Shown here one piece after another: positions 1-6,893 of a stretch of 16,314 bases of DNA; position 1 is the first letter of the stretch, and each line of letters starts with the position of its first letter. The notes beneath the pieces were generated by a model, which searched no databases, had not been told where the DNA came from, and saw only the letters and a list, made by a program, of their open reading frames with translations. The position numbers were made by a program, and so were the translations under genes. Origin of the DNA: Tenericutes bacterium ADurb.BinA155 (GTDB lineage Bacteria > Bacillota_I > Bacilli_A > RFN20 > CAG-826); assembly GCA_002068375.1 (NCBI GenBank), contig MVZL01000014.1:1-16314 (forward strand). Reading direction: 5' to 3'.

Positions 1-869
1 TCAGCAGCTGCGGCGAAAGCGTTTCATCCGCCCTTTCGGATTCTTCGAAAGGCGGGACGGCTTCGACCGGCTCGGTTTCTCCTTCCACCAGCTCCGCTTC
101 TTCCAATTCGATGGATCTTCCGGGCTACAATCTCATTTGGAATGATGAATTCGACGGGACCGAGCTCGATTCCAATTACTGGAACTACGAGATCGGAGGT
201 TCGGGTTGGGGCAATAACGAACTCGAATACTACACCAATAAGAACGCGACCGTCGCTGATGGGGTCCTTTCGATCCAGGCGAAAAAAGAAGATTACCAAG
301 GCAAGAATTACACCTCGAGCCGCATCACGACCGCGAAGAAGGCCTATACGACCTACGGTCGGATCGAAGCCAAGATCAAACTCGATGCCCAAAACGCGAT
401 GTGGCCGGCTTTTTGGATGATGCCGGAGAATAACGTCTATTGGCCCTATAGCGGCGAGATCGATATCATGGAGAACAAGGGGAGCGATGCCTTAACGACG
501 AGCTCGGCCTTGCACCACTGCAATTCAAACGGCGATCATATCTATGAAGCCGGGTCCTATGGTTTCAGCCAACGTCAAGGCGAAGGCACGATCGAAGACT
601 GGCATGTCTATGATGTCGTCTGGGATGAAGAGGAATTCAATTTCTACGTCGACGACCACCTGAAGCTGAACGTCCCAAAAAGAACCTGGCATCCCGCCGG
701 CGGAGCGACCTATACGAGCGACGACGATTTCCCCTTCAACAAAGATTTCTATGTGATCCTCAATCTCGCAATCGGAGGCAATTTCGACTCGGCCCATACG
801 GCGCCCGACAGCGATTTTACTTCCGCCACGATGCAAGTCGACTATGTCCGGATGTACGAGTTTAAGTAA
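1..869 (+). CDS. GH16 laminarinase-type beta-glucanase lipoprotein (5' end outside window)
   Basis: Secreted, probably lipid-anchored endo-beta-1,3(4)-glucanase of glycoside hydrolase family 16. The reading frame is open to the window edge, so the ATG at 111 is internal. The first visible residues read Ser-Ser-Cys-Gly after a codon ending in TC (Phe, Leu, Ile or Val), which fits a lipobox with Cys at 9-11. A Ser/Thr/Gly-rich linker of about 30 residues follows, then the catalytic domain from about 111. The GH16 motif GEIDIMEN is clear: nucleophile Glu codon 456-458, Asp 462-464, acid/base Glu 471-473. WPAFWMMP before it and LNLAIGGNF...VDYVRMY at the C terminus are typical of bacterial laminarinases. 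It likely cuts beta-1,3- or mixed-linkage glucans at the cell surface. The next gene, a sugar ABC ATPase, starts 17 bases downstream, so the two probably share a transcript. Substrate (laminarin, lichenan or other) cannot be fixed from sequence alone. Confidence 0.9.
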   Translation, partial: SSCGESVSSALSDSSKGGTASTGSVSPSTSSASSNSMDLPGYNLIWNDEFDGTELDSNYWNYEIGGSGWGNNELEYYTNKNATVADGVLSIQAKKEDYQGKNYTSSRITTAKKAYTTYGRIEAKIKLDAQNAMWPAFWMMPENNVYWPYSGEIDIMENKGSDALTTSSALHHCNSNGDHIYEAGSYGFSQRQGEGTIEDWHVYDVVWDEEEFNFYVDDHLKLNVPKRTWHPAGGATYTSDDDFPFNKDFYVILNLAIGGNFDSAHTAPDSDFTSATMQVDYVRMYEFK

Positions 870-873
870 AATA

Positions 874-886
874 AAGGGGGGCCTTT
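874..886 (+). promoter_or_regulatory. ribosome binding site of the ABC ATPase gene, inside a small dyad
   Basis: A G-rich Shine-Dalgarno stretch (AAGGGGGG, 874-881) lies 5 bases before the ATG at 887. The bases AAAGG (873-877) and CCTTT (882-886) are complementary around a GGGG loop, so the site could fold on itself. No regulatory role is shown. Confidence 0.5.
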
Positions 887-2422
887 ATGAGCGTATTCGA
901 TAATTTCATCCGAAAGAAACACAAGGACGGAACGCCCTATAGCGACGAGGAACTCGCCGCTTATCGCGCGGAAAAGAAAGCCAAAAAGGCGGCAGAGAAA
1001 GCGGAGCTAGCCTCCGAAGAAGAAGACCTAAAACGCCGCGAGGCGATCTATAAGGCGACCAATCTTTACGCGAAGAGCCATGCGAAGGACGAACACGTTG
1101 CCCCCAAAGACGCTTTCGTCTCGCTTCAGCATGTTAACAAGATCTATAGCAATCGGGTCCAGGCGGTCTACGATTTCAACCTCGACATCAAAGAAAAAGA
1201 ATTCATCGTCTTGGTTGGTCCTTCCGGCTGTGGCAAGTCCACGACCTTACGGATGCTCGCCGGCCTTGAAGACCTCACTTCGGGCGATCTTTATATCGGC
1301 GGGAAATGGGCGAATAAGCTCGAGCCGAAAGACCGCGGCGTCGCCATGGTCTTCCAAAGCTATGCCCTCTATCCCCATTTAAGCGTTTATCAGAACCTTT
1401 CTTTCGGGATCGAAGGAATGAAGTTCTTATTACCGGAACTCGATAAGAATCATCAGCCGACCGGACGGAAAATCATGCGAACGCTGAACCATCAAGAGCT
1501 CGATGAACGGATCCATCAAGCTGCGAAAGACCTTCAAATCGAAGAATATTTGAAGCGGAAGCCAACCCAACTTTCGGGCGGGCAATGCCAACGGGTCGCT
1601 TTAGGCCGGGCCCTCGTTCACCACGCCTCGGTCTTTTTGCTCGACGAGCCTCTTTCTAACCTCGACGCCAAACTCCGGGTTCAGATGCGAAGCGAACTCG
1701 TGAAGCTCCATGACGAAATCCAAAACACGATGGTTTATGTCACCCACGACCAAACCGAAGCGATGACGATGGCCGATCGGATCGTCATCATGAAGCTCGG
1801 CAAGATTCAGCAAGTCGGCACCCCACGGGAAGTCTACGATAAGCCGGCGAACATCTTCGTCGCGACCTTCATCGGCTCGCCCACCATGAATATCGCTAGC
1901 GCGCTTTACGCGGACGGGCGCTTAAGCGTCGGCGGCCAAAGTTTCGCCTTAAATGCCGCCCAGCAAAAAGCCTACAAAGACTATTATGAAAACCTTTTGG
2001 CTTCGGAGAAGAAAGCCTTAGAGACCCTTCAGAAGAACGGGCCGGCCAAGATCAAAAAGGGCAAACGCGAAATCGAAGATCCGACCTATAAAGATTCGCT
2101 TAAAGTCCTCCAAGAAGATATCGGGCGGAATGAAGCCACCCTTAAGGCGAAGCAAGCCCAAGTCCTCTTTGGCGTTCGACCTGAAGATATCGTCACCCCC
2201 GAAGAAAAACGCAGCCACGTGGTCGCTCCTTTCTTAGCGAAGATCGATGTGGCAGAGCTTCTCGGCGCGGAATACTATCTCCATTTCGCCTTCGCGGAAA
2301 AGGACTTCATCGCCAAGGTTCCGGCAGCCTCGCTCCTCAAAAACGGGGACAAGATCCAACTCGCCTTCAACGAAGACAAGATTCACCTCTTCGATGCGGT
2401 GACGCAACAGCTGATTTTCTAA
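887..2422 (+). CDS. msmK: sugar ABC transporter ATP-binding protein (MsmK/UgpC/MalK family), enlarged
   Basis: Cytoplasmic ATPase that powers CUT1-type sugar importers. Seen motifs: Walker [10 protein letters not shown] (111-119), Q-loop Gln157 in FQSYALYPH, signature [14 protein letters not shown] (229-242), Walker B VFLLDEP (249-255), H-loop His287 in [11 protein letters not shown]-terminal TOBE-type regulatory region follows. At 511 residues it is much longer than the usual 360-380. There is a charged Lys/Glu/Ala-rich N-terminal extension of about 70 residues, an insertion of about 20 residues between Q-loop and signature (around 180-203), and a coiled-coil-like Lys/Glu-rich insertion at about 358-425 within the TOBE region. 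Enlarged MsmK-type ATPases are known in Mollicutes. Cys234 replaces the usual Arg/Lys/Gln after LSGGQ. No permease or binding protein lies downstream, so this may be a shared ATPase serving permeases encoded upstream or elsewhere. Confidence 0.92.
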   Translation: MSVFDNFIRKKHKDGTPYSDEELAAYRAEKKAKKAAEKAELASEEEDLKRREAIYKATNLYAKSHAKDEHVAPKDAFVSLQHVNKIYSNRVQAVYDFNLDIKEKEFIVLVGPSGCGKSTTLRMLAGLEDLTSGDLYIGGKWANKLEPKDRGVAMVFQSYALYPHLSVYQNLSFGIEGMKFLLPELDKNHQPTGRKIMRTLNHQELDERIHQAAKDLQIEEYLKRKPTQLSGGQCQRVALGRALVHHASVFLLDEPLSNLDAKLRVQMRSELVKLHDEIQNTMVYVTHDQTEAMTMADRIVIMKLGKIQQVGTPREVYDKPANIFVATFIGSPTMNIASALYADGRLSVGGQSFALNAAQQKAYKDYYENLLASEKKALETLQKNGPAKIKKGKREIEDPTYKDSLKVLQEDIGRNEATLKAKQAQVLFGVRPEDIVTPEEKRSHVVAPFLAKIDVAELLGAEYYLHFAFAEKDFIAKVPAASLLKNGDKIQLAFNEDKIHLFDAVTQQLIF

Positions 2423-2426
2423 AAAC

Positions 2427-2464
2427 AAAAGAATCGGAATCCTTTCGGATCAACCGATTCTTTT
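2427..2464. terminator. bidirectional rho-independent terminator
   Basis: AAAAGAATCGG (2427-2437) pairs with CCGATTCTTTT (2454-2464). Inside, ATCC (2439-2442) pairs with GGAT (2447-2450) around a TTTC loop. A T-run follows on the plus strand and an A-rich stretch precedes the stem, so the hairpin can end both the ABC ATPase transcript (+) and the apbE transcript (-). It sits immediately between the two stop codons. Confidence 0.88.
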
Positions 2465-3394
2465 TTATACCATCGCATTCGGACTCATCGGGAAATTCGC
2501 ATACACCCCTCCATCCTCTTGGACGAAGATGCCCCGATAACCATAGTGCTTTAATAAGGGAAGCGCATCCTTTATTCCTAAAACGAAGCATGCGGTCGCT
2601 AAGCCATCCGCGATCATTGAGGAGTCGCCGATGATCGTGGTCGAAAGAAGATGGGTCGCGGCGGGGTAACCCGTCCGGGGATCCAAAATATGGTGATAAC
2701 GTTTTCCTTTCTCGATGAAAAATTGCTCATCCACCCCGGAGGTCACGACGCTCTCCTCGTGGATTTCGAGGATGGTGAAATAGGCTCCTTCAAGCGAGAG
2801 GGGGTTCCGGATGCCCACCCGCCAGGGTTTGCTATCCGCGATCGCCCCTAGCCCGAGGACGTTTCCCCCGAGATTGATCAAGGCCGACTCGATCCCATTC
2901 TCCAAAAGAATCCGTTTCGCTTCATCGGCCGCGTAGCCCTTCGCGATCCCGCCTAAATCTAAGCTCATCCCCGCTTGGTCCAAATAAGCCGTGCTTTCTT
3001 TGGCATCCAAATGGAGATGGGATAAGCCGGTTTTCTTGAGGGCTCCTTCGATCGCGATCCCCAGCGGGATCTCCGTCTTCACTTCGTCGAAGGCCCATAG
3101 CGCGCTTAAGGGGCGGCAGGAGATATCAAAGGCACCCCCGCTCTCTAGCCCTAACGCTAAGGAAGCTTTCAGGACCATCAAGAGGTCCCCGGGGATTTTC
3201 ACCGGGGATTTCCCGGCGTTTTGGCTAATTTGGTTTAGGAACGAGTTTGGCTTAAACGCCGACATCGTATCATCGATCTCTTCGATCCGAGCTTTGGCTT
3301 TCGCTAAGGCCATTTTGGCGTTTGGCCCGAAGGCTAAGATCGAACAGAGCGTTCCGCACGAACGGAAGGTGATCGTGGACTTAACTTCGCTCAT
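2465..3394 (-). CDS. apbE: FAD:protein FMN transferase ApbE
   Basis: Transfers FMN from FAD to a Thr/Ser of target flavoproteins, using Mg2+. The ATG at 3394 is chosen because it overlaps the stop of the upstream Fe-S/FMN gene by four bases (ATGA, 3391-3394), implying coupled translation. The frame extends 21 codons further upstream, but that stretch lies inside the neighbour and encodes nothing signal-like. The 309-residue product shows the family motifs GGAFDIS, DLGGIAKGYAAD, a glycine-rich INLGGN, VVTSG, HHILDPRTGYPA and the C-terminal IADGLATA metal/flavin region. Its obvious substrates are the two FMN-binding domains of the preceding gene. Unusually, no signal peptide or lipobox is visible, whereas many bacterial ApbE proteins are exported lipoproteins. 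This copy would therefore act in the cytoplasm unless exported by another route. Confidence 0.95.
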   Translation of the reverse strand: MSEVKSTITFRSCGTLCSILAFGPNAKMALAKAKARIEEIDDTMSAFKPNSFLNQISQNAGKSPVKIPGDLLMVLKASLALGLESGGAFDISCRPLSALWAFDEVKTEIPLGIAIEGALKKTGLSHLHLDAKESTAYLDQAGMSLDLGGIAKGYAADEAKRILLENGIESALINLGGNVLGLGAIADSKPWRVGIRNPLSLEGAYFTILEIHEESVVTSGVDEQFFIEKGKRYHHILDPRTGYPAATHLLSTTIIGDSSMIADGLATACFVLGIKDALPLLKHYGYRGIFVQEDGGVYANFPMSPNAMV

Positions 3395-4944
3395 GCGGCC
3401 GCCTGCGCTAAGGCCGCGGCCACCGCGGTCTTGATGCCATTGCTCGAATAGGTGCAACCGGAAACGGTCGAAACGGCACTGCTTTGGGCCGAAATGATTC
3501 GGTTCACCATCGTGCTATAGCATTGGCTTAAGCGGTCATTGCCGCTCACGGAGACTTTGCTGATCGAAGTAATCTTGCCGCCGCTGATGGTCACGCTGAG
3601 GGTGATCGTGCCACGATAGCCCGAGCCCGAGCCTTGATAAGTCCCATCAACGTAGCCTGACGTCACGACCGTGCTCGATGAACTGCTGCTGCTCGTTTTG
3701 ACGGAACTCGAAGAACTCGAGGAACTCGAGGAAGCCGAGGAAGTCGTCGCGGCGCTTGAGGTCGCGCTAGAAGAGCTTGAAACGGTCGAGGTCACGACCG
3801 CCTTAGCCAAAGCATCCGCGACCGCGCTTTTAATCCCATTACTTGAATAAGTGCAGCCCGAAACAGTCGAGACGTCGGTGCTTTGGGTGCTGATGATTTC
3901 GCTCACAACCGTCGAGAAAGCCCGATCATATTGGCTATTGTCCGATTCCGAGACCGTGGTGATATCGGTGATCTTGCCCCCGCTGATGGTGACGCTTAAG
4001 GTGATGGTGCCCCGGTAGCCGTTTCCGCTCCCGGTATAAGTGCCGTCTTTATAGTAGGTGGTCGTGGTAACCCCTAAGGACGTCGCGAAGGAATCGGCAT
4101 AAAGTTGATTGACTCCGAGATTCCCCACGTAATAGAGCCCGACGAAAGAGATCGCCACCACCGAAGCCGCCCAAAGTTTGGTCTTCTTCGAGAAAGGCGG
4201 ATAGACCGGGTTCGACCGCGGGCAAACGTTCACGCAGTTCATGCAGTTGATGCATTCCCCGCTTTTGACCACATCGACCTTATAGAGCTCGATGCCCATC
4301 GGGCAGGAGTTCGTGCAGATGTGGCAAGCTCCGCAGCCCGAGCGTTCCTTTTTGATCTTGCCAAAGCGGAGCCTAGAAACCACGGAGAAAATCGCACCTA
4401 AGGGGCAAAGATAACGGCAGAAGAACCGATCGAAGAATAACGCTCCTAAAAGGATCACGCCTAGAAGGATCGTCCCCGGAAGCATCGTCGAGAAGGCCGA
4501 AGCGAAATCGGTTGGGATCGTAAAGATCGCGCCAAAAGCGGACCAGGGAGAGAAATTGCCTAAGATATCCGGGGTGAAGAAGAAGGAAATGACCAAGAAA
4601 GCGAGGACAAAGTATTTCAGGTACTTCAGGATTGCGTCGACCTTCTCCGGCATCTTGCTCTTCAAATGGAAAACGTTATGACCAAGAAAACTCATTCCAT
4701 CTTGGAGCGTGCCAAACGCGCACATATAGCCGCAGAAGTAGCGGCCGATGAGCGTGCTGACGAGAATAAGGACGACGGTGGGGAACAAAGCGATCCAAAC
4801 GGTCGCGAGCTCACCAGCGAGGAGGCCTTGGATAAAGACTTCGATCCCATAAAAAGCCCCGGCGAAAAGACCCGGCAAAAGGAAAAAGCAAAGGATTTGG
4901 ATGAGGAAGCGGAGGAATTGGTTCAGGTGAAATTTAGGTTTCAT
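3391..4944 (-). CDS. membrane Fe-S flavoprotein: NapH-like [4Fe-4S] module fused to two FMN-binding domains
   Basis: Probable transmembrane electron conduit of 517 residues. Residues 1-190 form a NapH/NosR-like membrane region with about four TM helices and two CxxxC motifs (Cys71/75; Cys176/180, the second followed by Pro). Residues 204-241 hold a two-cluster ferredoxin domain, Cys204/207/210/214 and Cys231/234/237/241. A further TM helix spans about 257-277. Two FMN_bind-type domains follow (about 297-382 and 431-517), separated by a poly-Ser linker (383-430). Each carries SGCTYSS, where Thr365 and Thr498 are the likely sites of covalent FMN attachment (the usual motif is S/T-G-A-S/T). Expected flow: cytoplasmic donor to Fe-S clusters to external flavins, as in known flavinylated extracytosolic electron-transfer proteins; donor and acceptor are unknown. 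ApbE follows with a 4-base overlap. Weak SD GGGAG lies about 10 bases before the ATG. No clear promoter hexamers were found in 4945-5035. Confidence 0.9.
   Translation of the reverse strand: MKPKFHLNQFLRFLIQILCFFLLPGLFAGAFYGIEVFIQGLLAGELATVWIALFPTVVLILVSTLIGRYFCGYMCAFGTLQDGMSFLGHNVFHLKSKMPEKVDAILKYLKYFVLAFLVISFFFTPDILGNFSPWSAFGAIFTIPTDFASAFSTMLPGTILLGVILLGALFFDRFFCRYLCPLGAIFSVVSRLRFGKIKKERSGCGACHICTNSCPMGIELYKVDVVKSGECINCMNCVNVCPRSNPVYPPFSKKTKLWAASVVAISFVGLYYVGNLGVNQLYADSFATSLGVTTTTYYKDGTYTGSGNGYRGTITLSVTISGGKITDITTVSESDNSQYDRAFSTVVSEIISTQSTDVSTVSGCTYSSNGIKSAVADALAKAVVTSTVSSSSSATSSAATTSSASSSSSSSSSSVKTSSSSSSSTVVTSGYVDGTYQGSGSGYRGTITLSVTISGGKITSISKVSVSGNDRLSQCYSTMVNRIISAQSSAVSTVSGCTYSSNGIKTAVAAALAQAAA
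3394..4053 (-). repeat. intragenic tandem duplication: two FMN-binding domains around a poly-Ser linker
   Basis: Domain 1 is encoded at about 3799-4053 and domain 2 at 3394-3654. Both contain GYRGTITLSVTISGGKIT and VSTVSGCTYSSNGIK as near-identical peptides, while the DNA differs at many third positions. The 48-codon linker (3655-3798) is almost all Ser/Thr/Ala and is low-complexity at the DNA level. The pattern indicates an old duplication kept under protein-level selection rather than a recent copy. Confidence 0.85.
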
Positions 4945-5035
4945 AAGGATGCGACTCCCGATACCTCATAAACATTTCTGCTTTAATACTTTATTGGAAG
5001 CCGCGACAAACTTCGAGCGATTTGCTTAGCCTAAA

Positions 5036-5076
5036 CAAAAAAGAAACCCCGAGGCGAACGAATCACCCCGGGGTTT
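5036..5076 (-). terminator. rho-independent terminator of catalase
   Basis: AAACCCCG (5044-5051) pairs with CGGGGTTT (5069-5076), with two more G-C pairs inside. Read on the minus strand the stem starts five bases after the catalase stop and is followed by a T-rich run (5042-5031). It separates catalase from the Fe-S/FMN operon that lies next on the same strand. Confidence 0.85.
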
Positions 5077-5081
5077 TCGAA

Positions 5082-6599
5082 TTATTTATCAGCGGTTACG
5101 ACGTTCAGCTCTTTATTCGAGAGTTTGCTATAGGCGATGACTTGTTTAAGGTCGAGGCCTAAGGCTTTGGTGATCCGCTCCCCGTAATCTTTATCCGCCA
5201 GATAGCAATGGGTGGCGTGCCGGTACTTGATGTTTTCCCGGACTCCCGTCATCGCGCGAGCGGTATTTTCGATTAAAAGTTGTTTCTTATCTTCCGCCAT
5301 GAGCCGGTAGAGTTTGCCTCCCTGCTCAAAGGGGTGATCGGTCGGATCGTCCTTCGGATCGTAGCGCCAGACCGCACCGGAGATATCGAGTGGCGGTTCC
5401 GCCACTTCGGGCGAACTGTACCACTGGCCTAAACTATTCGGCGTGTAGCCACGGTCGCCGCCAAAGTCACCGTCCACCCGCATGAAGCCATCGCGGGAGT
5501 TATCGTAGACTTTGCAGTGCGGTTGGTTGACCGGGATCAAATTGTAGTTCACCCCAAGGCGATAGCGTTGAGCATCCCCATAGGCGAAAAGCCGTCCTTG
5601 TAGGAAACGGTCCGGCGAGAAGCCGATGCCCGGAACCACGTGGGCGGGGGTAAAGCCGGATTGCTCGACTTCCGCGAAATAGTTTTCGGGGTTACGGTTA
5701 AGCTCCAGCTCCCCCACTTCGATGAGCGGGAAGTCCTTGTGATACCAAACCTTCGTGATATCGAAGGGGTTATAAGGCATCTTCTTGGCCTGTTCCTCGG
5801 TCATGACCTGGATGTAGAGCTTCCATTTCGGGAAGTCCCCGCGAGCGATCGCGTCATGAAGGTCGCGGCCATGATAGTCGCGGTCCATCCCGGCGATCTT
5901 TTCCGCTTCTTGATCCGACATGCATTTGATGCCTTGCTCGGTTTTGAAGTGGAACTTGACCCAAGTCCGCACCCCTTTCTTATTGATGAGAGAGAAGGTG
6001 TGTTCGCCAAACATATCCATGTTCCGAAGGGTCGCGGGGATTCCCCGGTCCGACATCGTGATGGTGATCTGGTGGAACGCTTCGGGGAGCATCGTCCAGA
6101 AATCCCAAGTGTTATTGGGATCGTGGAGCCCGGTCGCGGGGTCGCGTTTGACCGCGCGGTTTAATCCGACGAAGTTATGAACGTCGCGTAAGAAGAAGAC
6201 TGGGGTGTTGTTGCCGACGAGGTCCCAGTTGCCTTCCTTAGTGTAAAACTTGATCGCGCAGCCGCGAATGTCGCGTTCCGTATCGGCCGCGCCTCTTTCC
6301 CCTGCGACGGTCGAAAGCCGAACGAAGACGTCGGTCTTTTCGCCTTTTTGGAGAACGGAAGCATAAGTGTATTTGCTGATATCGTGCGTGACGGTGAAGG
6401 TTCCATAGGCTCCCCAGCCTTTCGCATGCATTCTCCGCTCCGGGATCACCTCGCGATTGAAGTGCGCCATTTTCTCTAATAGCCACACATCGCTCATGAC
6501 CACCGGTCCGCGCGGACCCGCCGTAATGGCGTTCTCGTTGTCGGGGATCGGAGCTCCGACTTCATTGGTGAGGGCGTGACGAATTTCTTTTTTGGCCAT
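5082..6599 (-). CDS. katA: heme catalase, small-subunit (clade 3) type
   Basis: Cytoplasmic heme enzyme that converts hydrogen peroxide to water and oxygen. The 505-residue length matches small-subunit catalases. Seen: distal catalytic His58 in [15 protein letters not shown], the distal Asn in [14 protein letters not shown] (130-131), the proximal heme ligand Tyr340 with Arg336 in [14 protein letters not shown], and the conserved [18 protein letters not shown] block. Start chosen at 6599 because a perfect AGGAGG lies at 6604-6609. It is transcribed alone: a strong terminator follows, and the promoter region upstream is shared with the divergent nitroreductase. Catalase implies exposure to oxygen or peroxide and a supply of heme; no heme synthesis or uptake gene is in the window. 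No truncation or missing catalytic residue was noticed. Confidence 0.97.
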   Translation of the reverse strand: MAKKEIRHALTNEVGAPIPDNENAITAGPRGPVVMSDVWLLEKMAHFNREVIPERRMHAKGWGAYGTFTVTHDISKYTYASVLQKGEKTDVFVRLSTVAGERGAADTERDIRGCAIKFYTKEGNWDLVGNNTPVFFLRDVHNFVGLNRAVKRDPATGLHDPNNTWDFWTMLPEAFHQITITMSDRGIPATLRNMDMFGEHTFSLINKKGVRTWVKFHFKTEQGIKCMSDQEAEKIAGMDRDYHGRDLHDAIARGDFPKWKLYIQVMTEEQAKKMPYNPFDITKVWYHKDFPLIEVGELELNRNPENYFAEVEQSGFTPAHVVPGIGFSPDRFLQGRLFAYGDAQRYRLGVNYNLIPVNQPHCKVYDNSRDGFMRVDGDFGGDRGYTPNSLGQWYSSPEVAEPPLDISGAVWRYDPKDDPTDHPFEQGGKLYRLMAEDKKQLLIENTARAMTGVRENIKYRHATHCYLADKDYGERITKALGLDLKQVIAYSKLSNKELNVVTADK

Positions 6600-6632
6600 G
6601 ATGTCCTCCTTTTTATGAGCATCATCATCGAA

Positions 6633-6650
6633 TCATCGGAAACCCGATGA
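6633..6650. repeat. 7-bp inverted repeat in the catalase leader
   Basis: TCATCGG (6633-6639) and CCGATGA (6644-6650) are perfect complements around a 4-base loop. On the minus strand this hairpin would form in the untranslated leader about 24 bases before the AGGAGG site. It has no T-run, so it is not a terminator. It could stabilise the mRNA, or it could be chance. Confidence 0.45.
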
Positions 6651-6736
6651 AACAACCTAAGGGTGGAAGGCAAATGTATTGACGGCTTTGTTATTTTTAG
6701 TTTAAGCCTTTTTAATCGGAAGTAAAGGTGACCTAT

Positions 6737-6751
6737 TGATAATCGTTTGCA
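6737..6751. promoter_or_regulatory. possible Fur/PerR-like or CRE-like operator of catalase
   Basis: TGATAAT-C-GTTTGCA is an imperfect 7-1-7 dyad. Its left half equals the Fur-family half-site TGATAAT. Read on the minus strand, TGCAAACG also resembles half of a CcpA/LacI-type site. It would lie about at the transcription start of the proposed catalase promoter, where a repressor would be effective. PerR control of catalase is common in Firmicutes, but the match here is only partial. Confidence 0.3.
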
Positions 6752-6756
6752 TTAAT

Positions 6757-6784
6757 AGAATACGGGAAACTGAACCGATTGCAA
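6757..6784 (-). promoter_or_regulatory. candidate catalase promoter
   Basis: On the minus strand, -35 TTGCAA (6784-6779), a 16-base spacer and -10 TATTCT (6762-6757), each matching the consensus at four of six positions. It would give a leader of about 150 bases. Other pairings in this AT-rich stretch are weaker. Confidence 0.4.
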
Positions 6785-6837
6785 GCCCGATGCGTTGCTC
6801 CCTTTTTAACATGCCTTTACGTTAATGAGCATCTTCT

Positions 6838-6866
6838 TCGACAACGCCGAAATCCTTGCCCATAAT
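6838..6866 (+). promoter_or_regulatory. sigma-A-type promoter of the nitroreductase gene
   Basis: TCGACA (6838-6843), exactly 17 bases, then CATAAT (6861-6866): five of six matches in both boxes. Transcription would start near 6873, just ahead of the AAGGAGG ribosome site at 6881-6887. This placement excludes the ATG at 6825 as the translation start for that transcript. Confidence 0.6.
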
Positions 6867-6893
6867 GAGGACGCCTTAAAAAGGAGGCATCTC

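Noticed and set aside
3391..3394. Possible UGA-as-Trp code, given the Mollicutes-like flavour.
   Set aside because: UGA ends four genes at positions that fit family lengths and coupled starts, and Trp is encoded by UGG throughout.
3667..3780. Repeated GAACTCGA-like units that might suggest a tandem DNA repeat or CRISPR-like array.
   Set aside because: They are Ser codons of the low-complexity linker in the Fe-S/FMN gene, without spacers or fixed unit length.
2651..4971. Several plus-strand open frames opposite apbE and the Fe-S/FMN gene (for example 4105-4401 and 4666-4971).
   Set aside because: They have no ribosome sites and no family motifs, and run antisense to genes with clear cysteine and FMN motifs.
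4945..5035. A promoter for the Fe-S/FMN operon (TTGTCG with TATTAA).
   Set aside because: The spacing is only 15 bases and the -35 match is weak; not listed as a feature.
5640..6180. A 174-codon plus-strand frame inside catalase.
   Set aside because: It is antisense to conserved catalase sequence, with composition typical of a shadow frame.
6615..6650. A 12-codon plus-strand mini-frame ([11 protein letters not shown]) whose first bases resemble those at 6825.
   Set aside because: No ribosome site, too short, and lies in the catalase leader on the opposite strand. The shared ATGAGCATC is likely chance.
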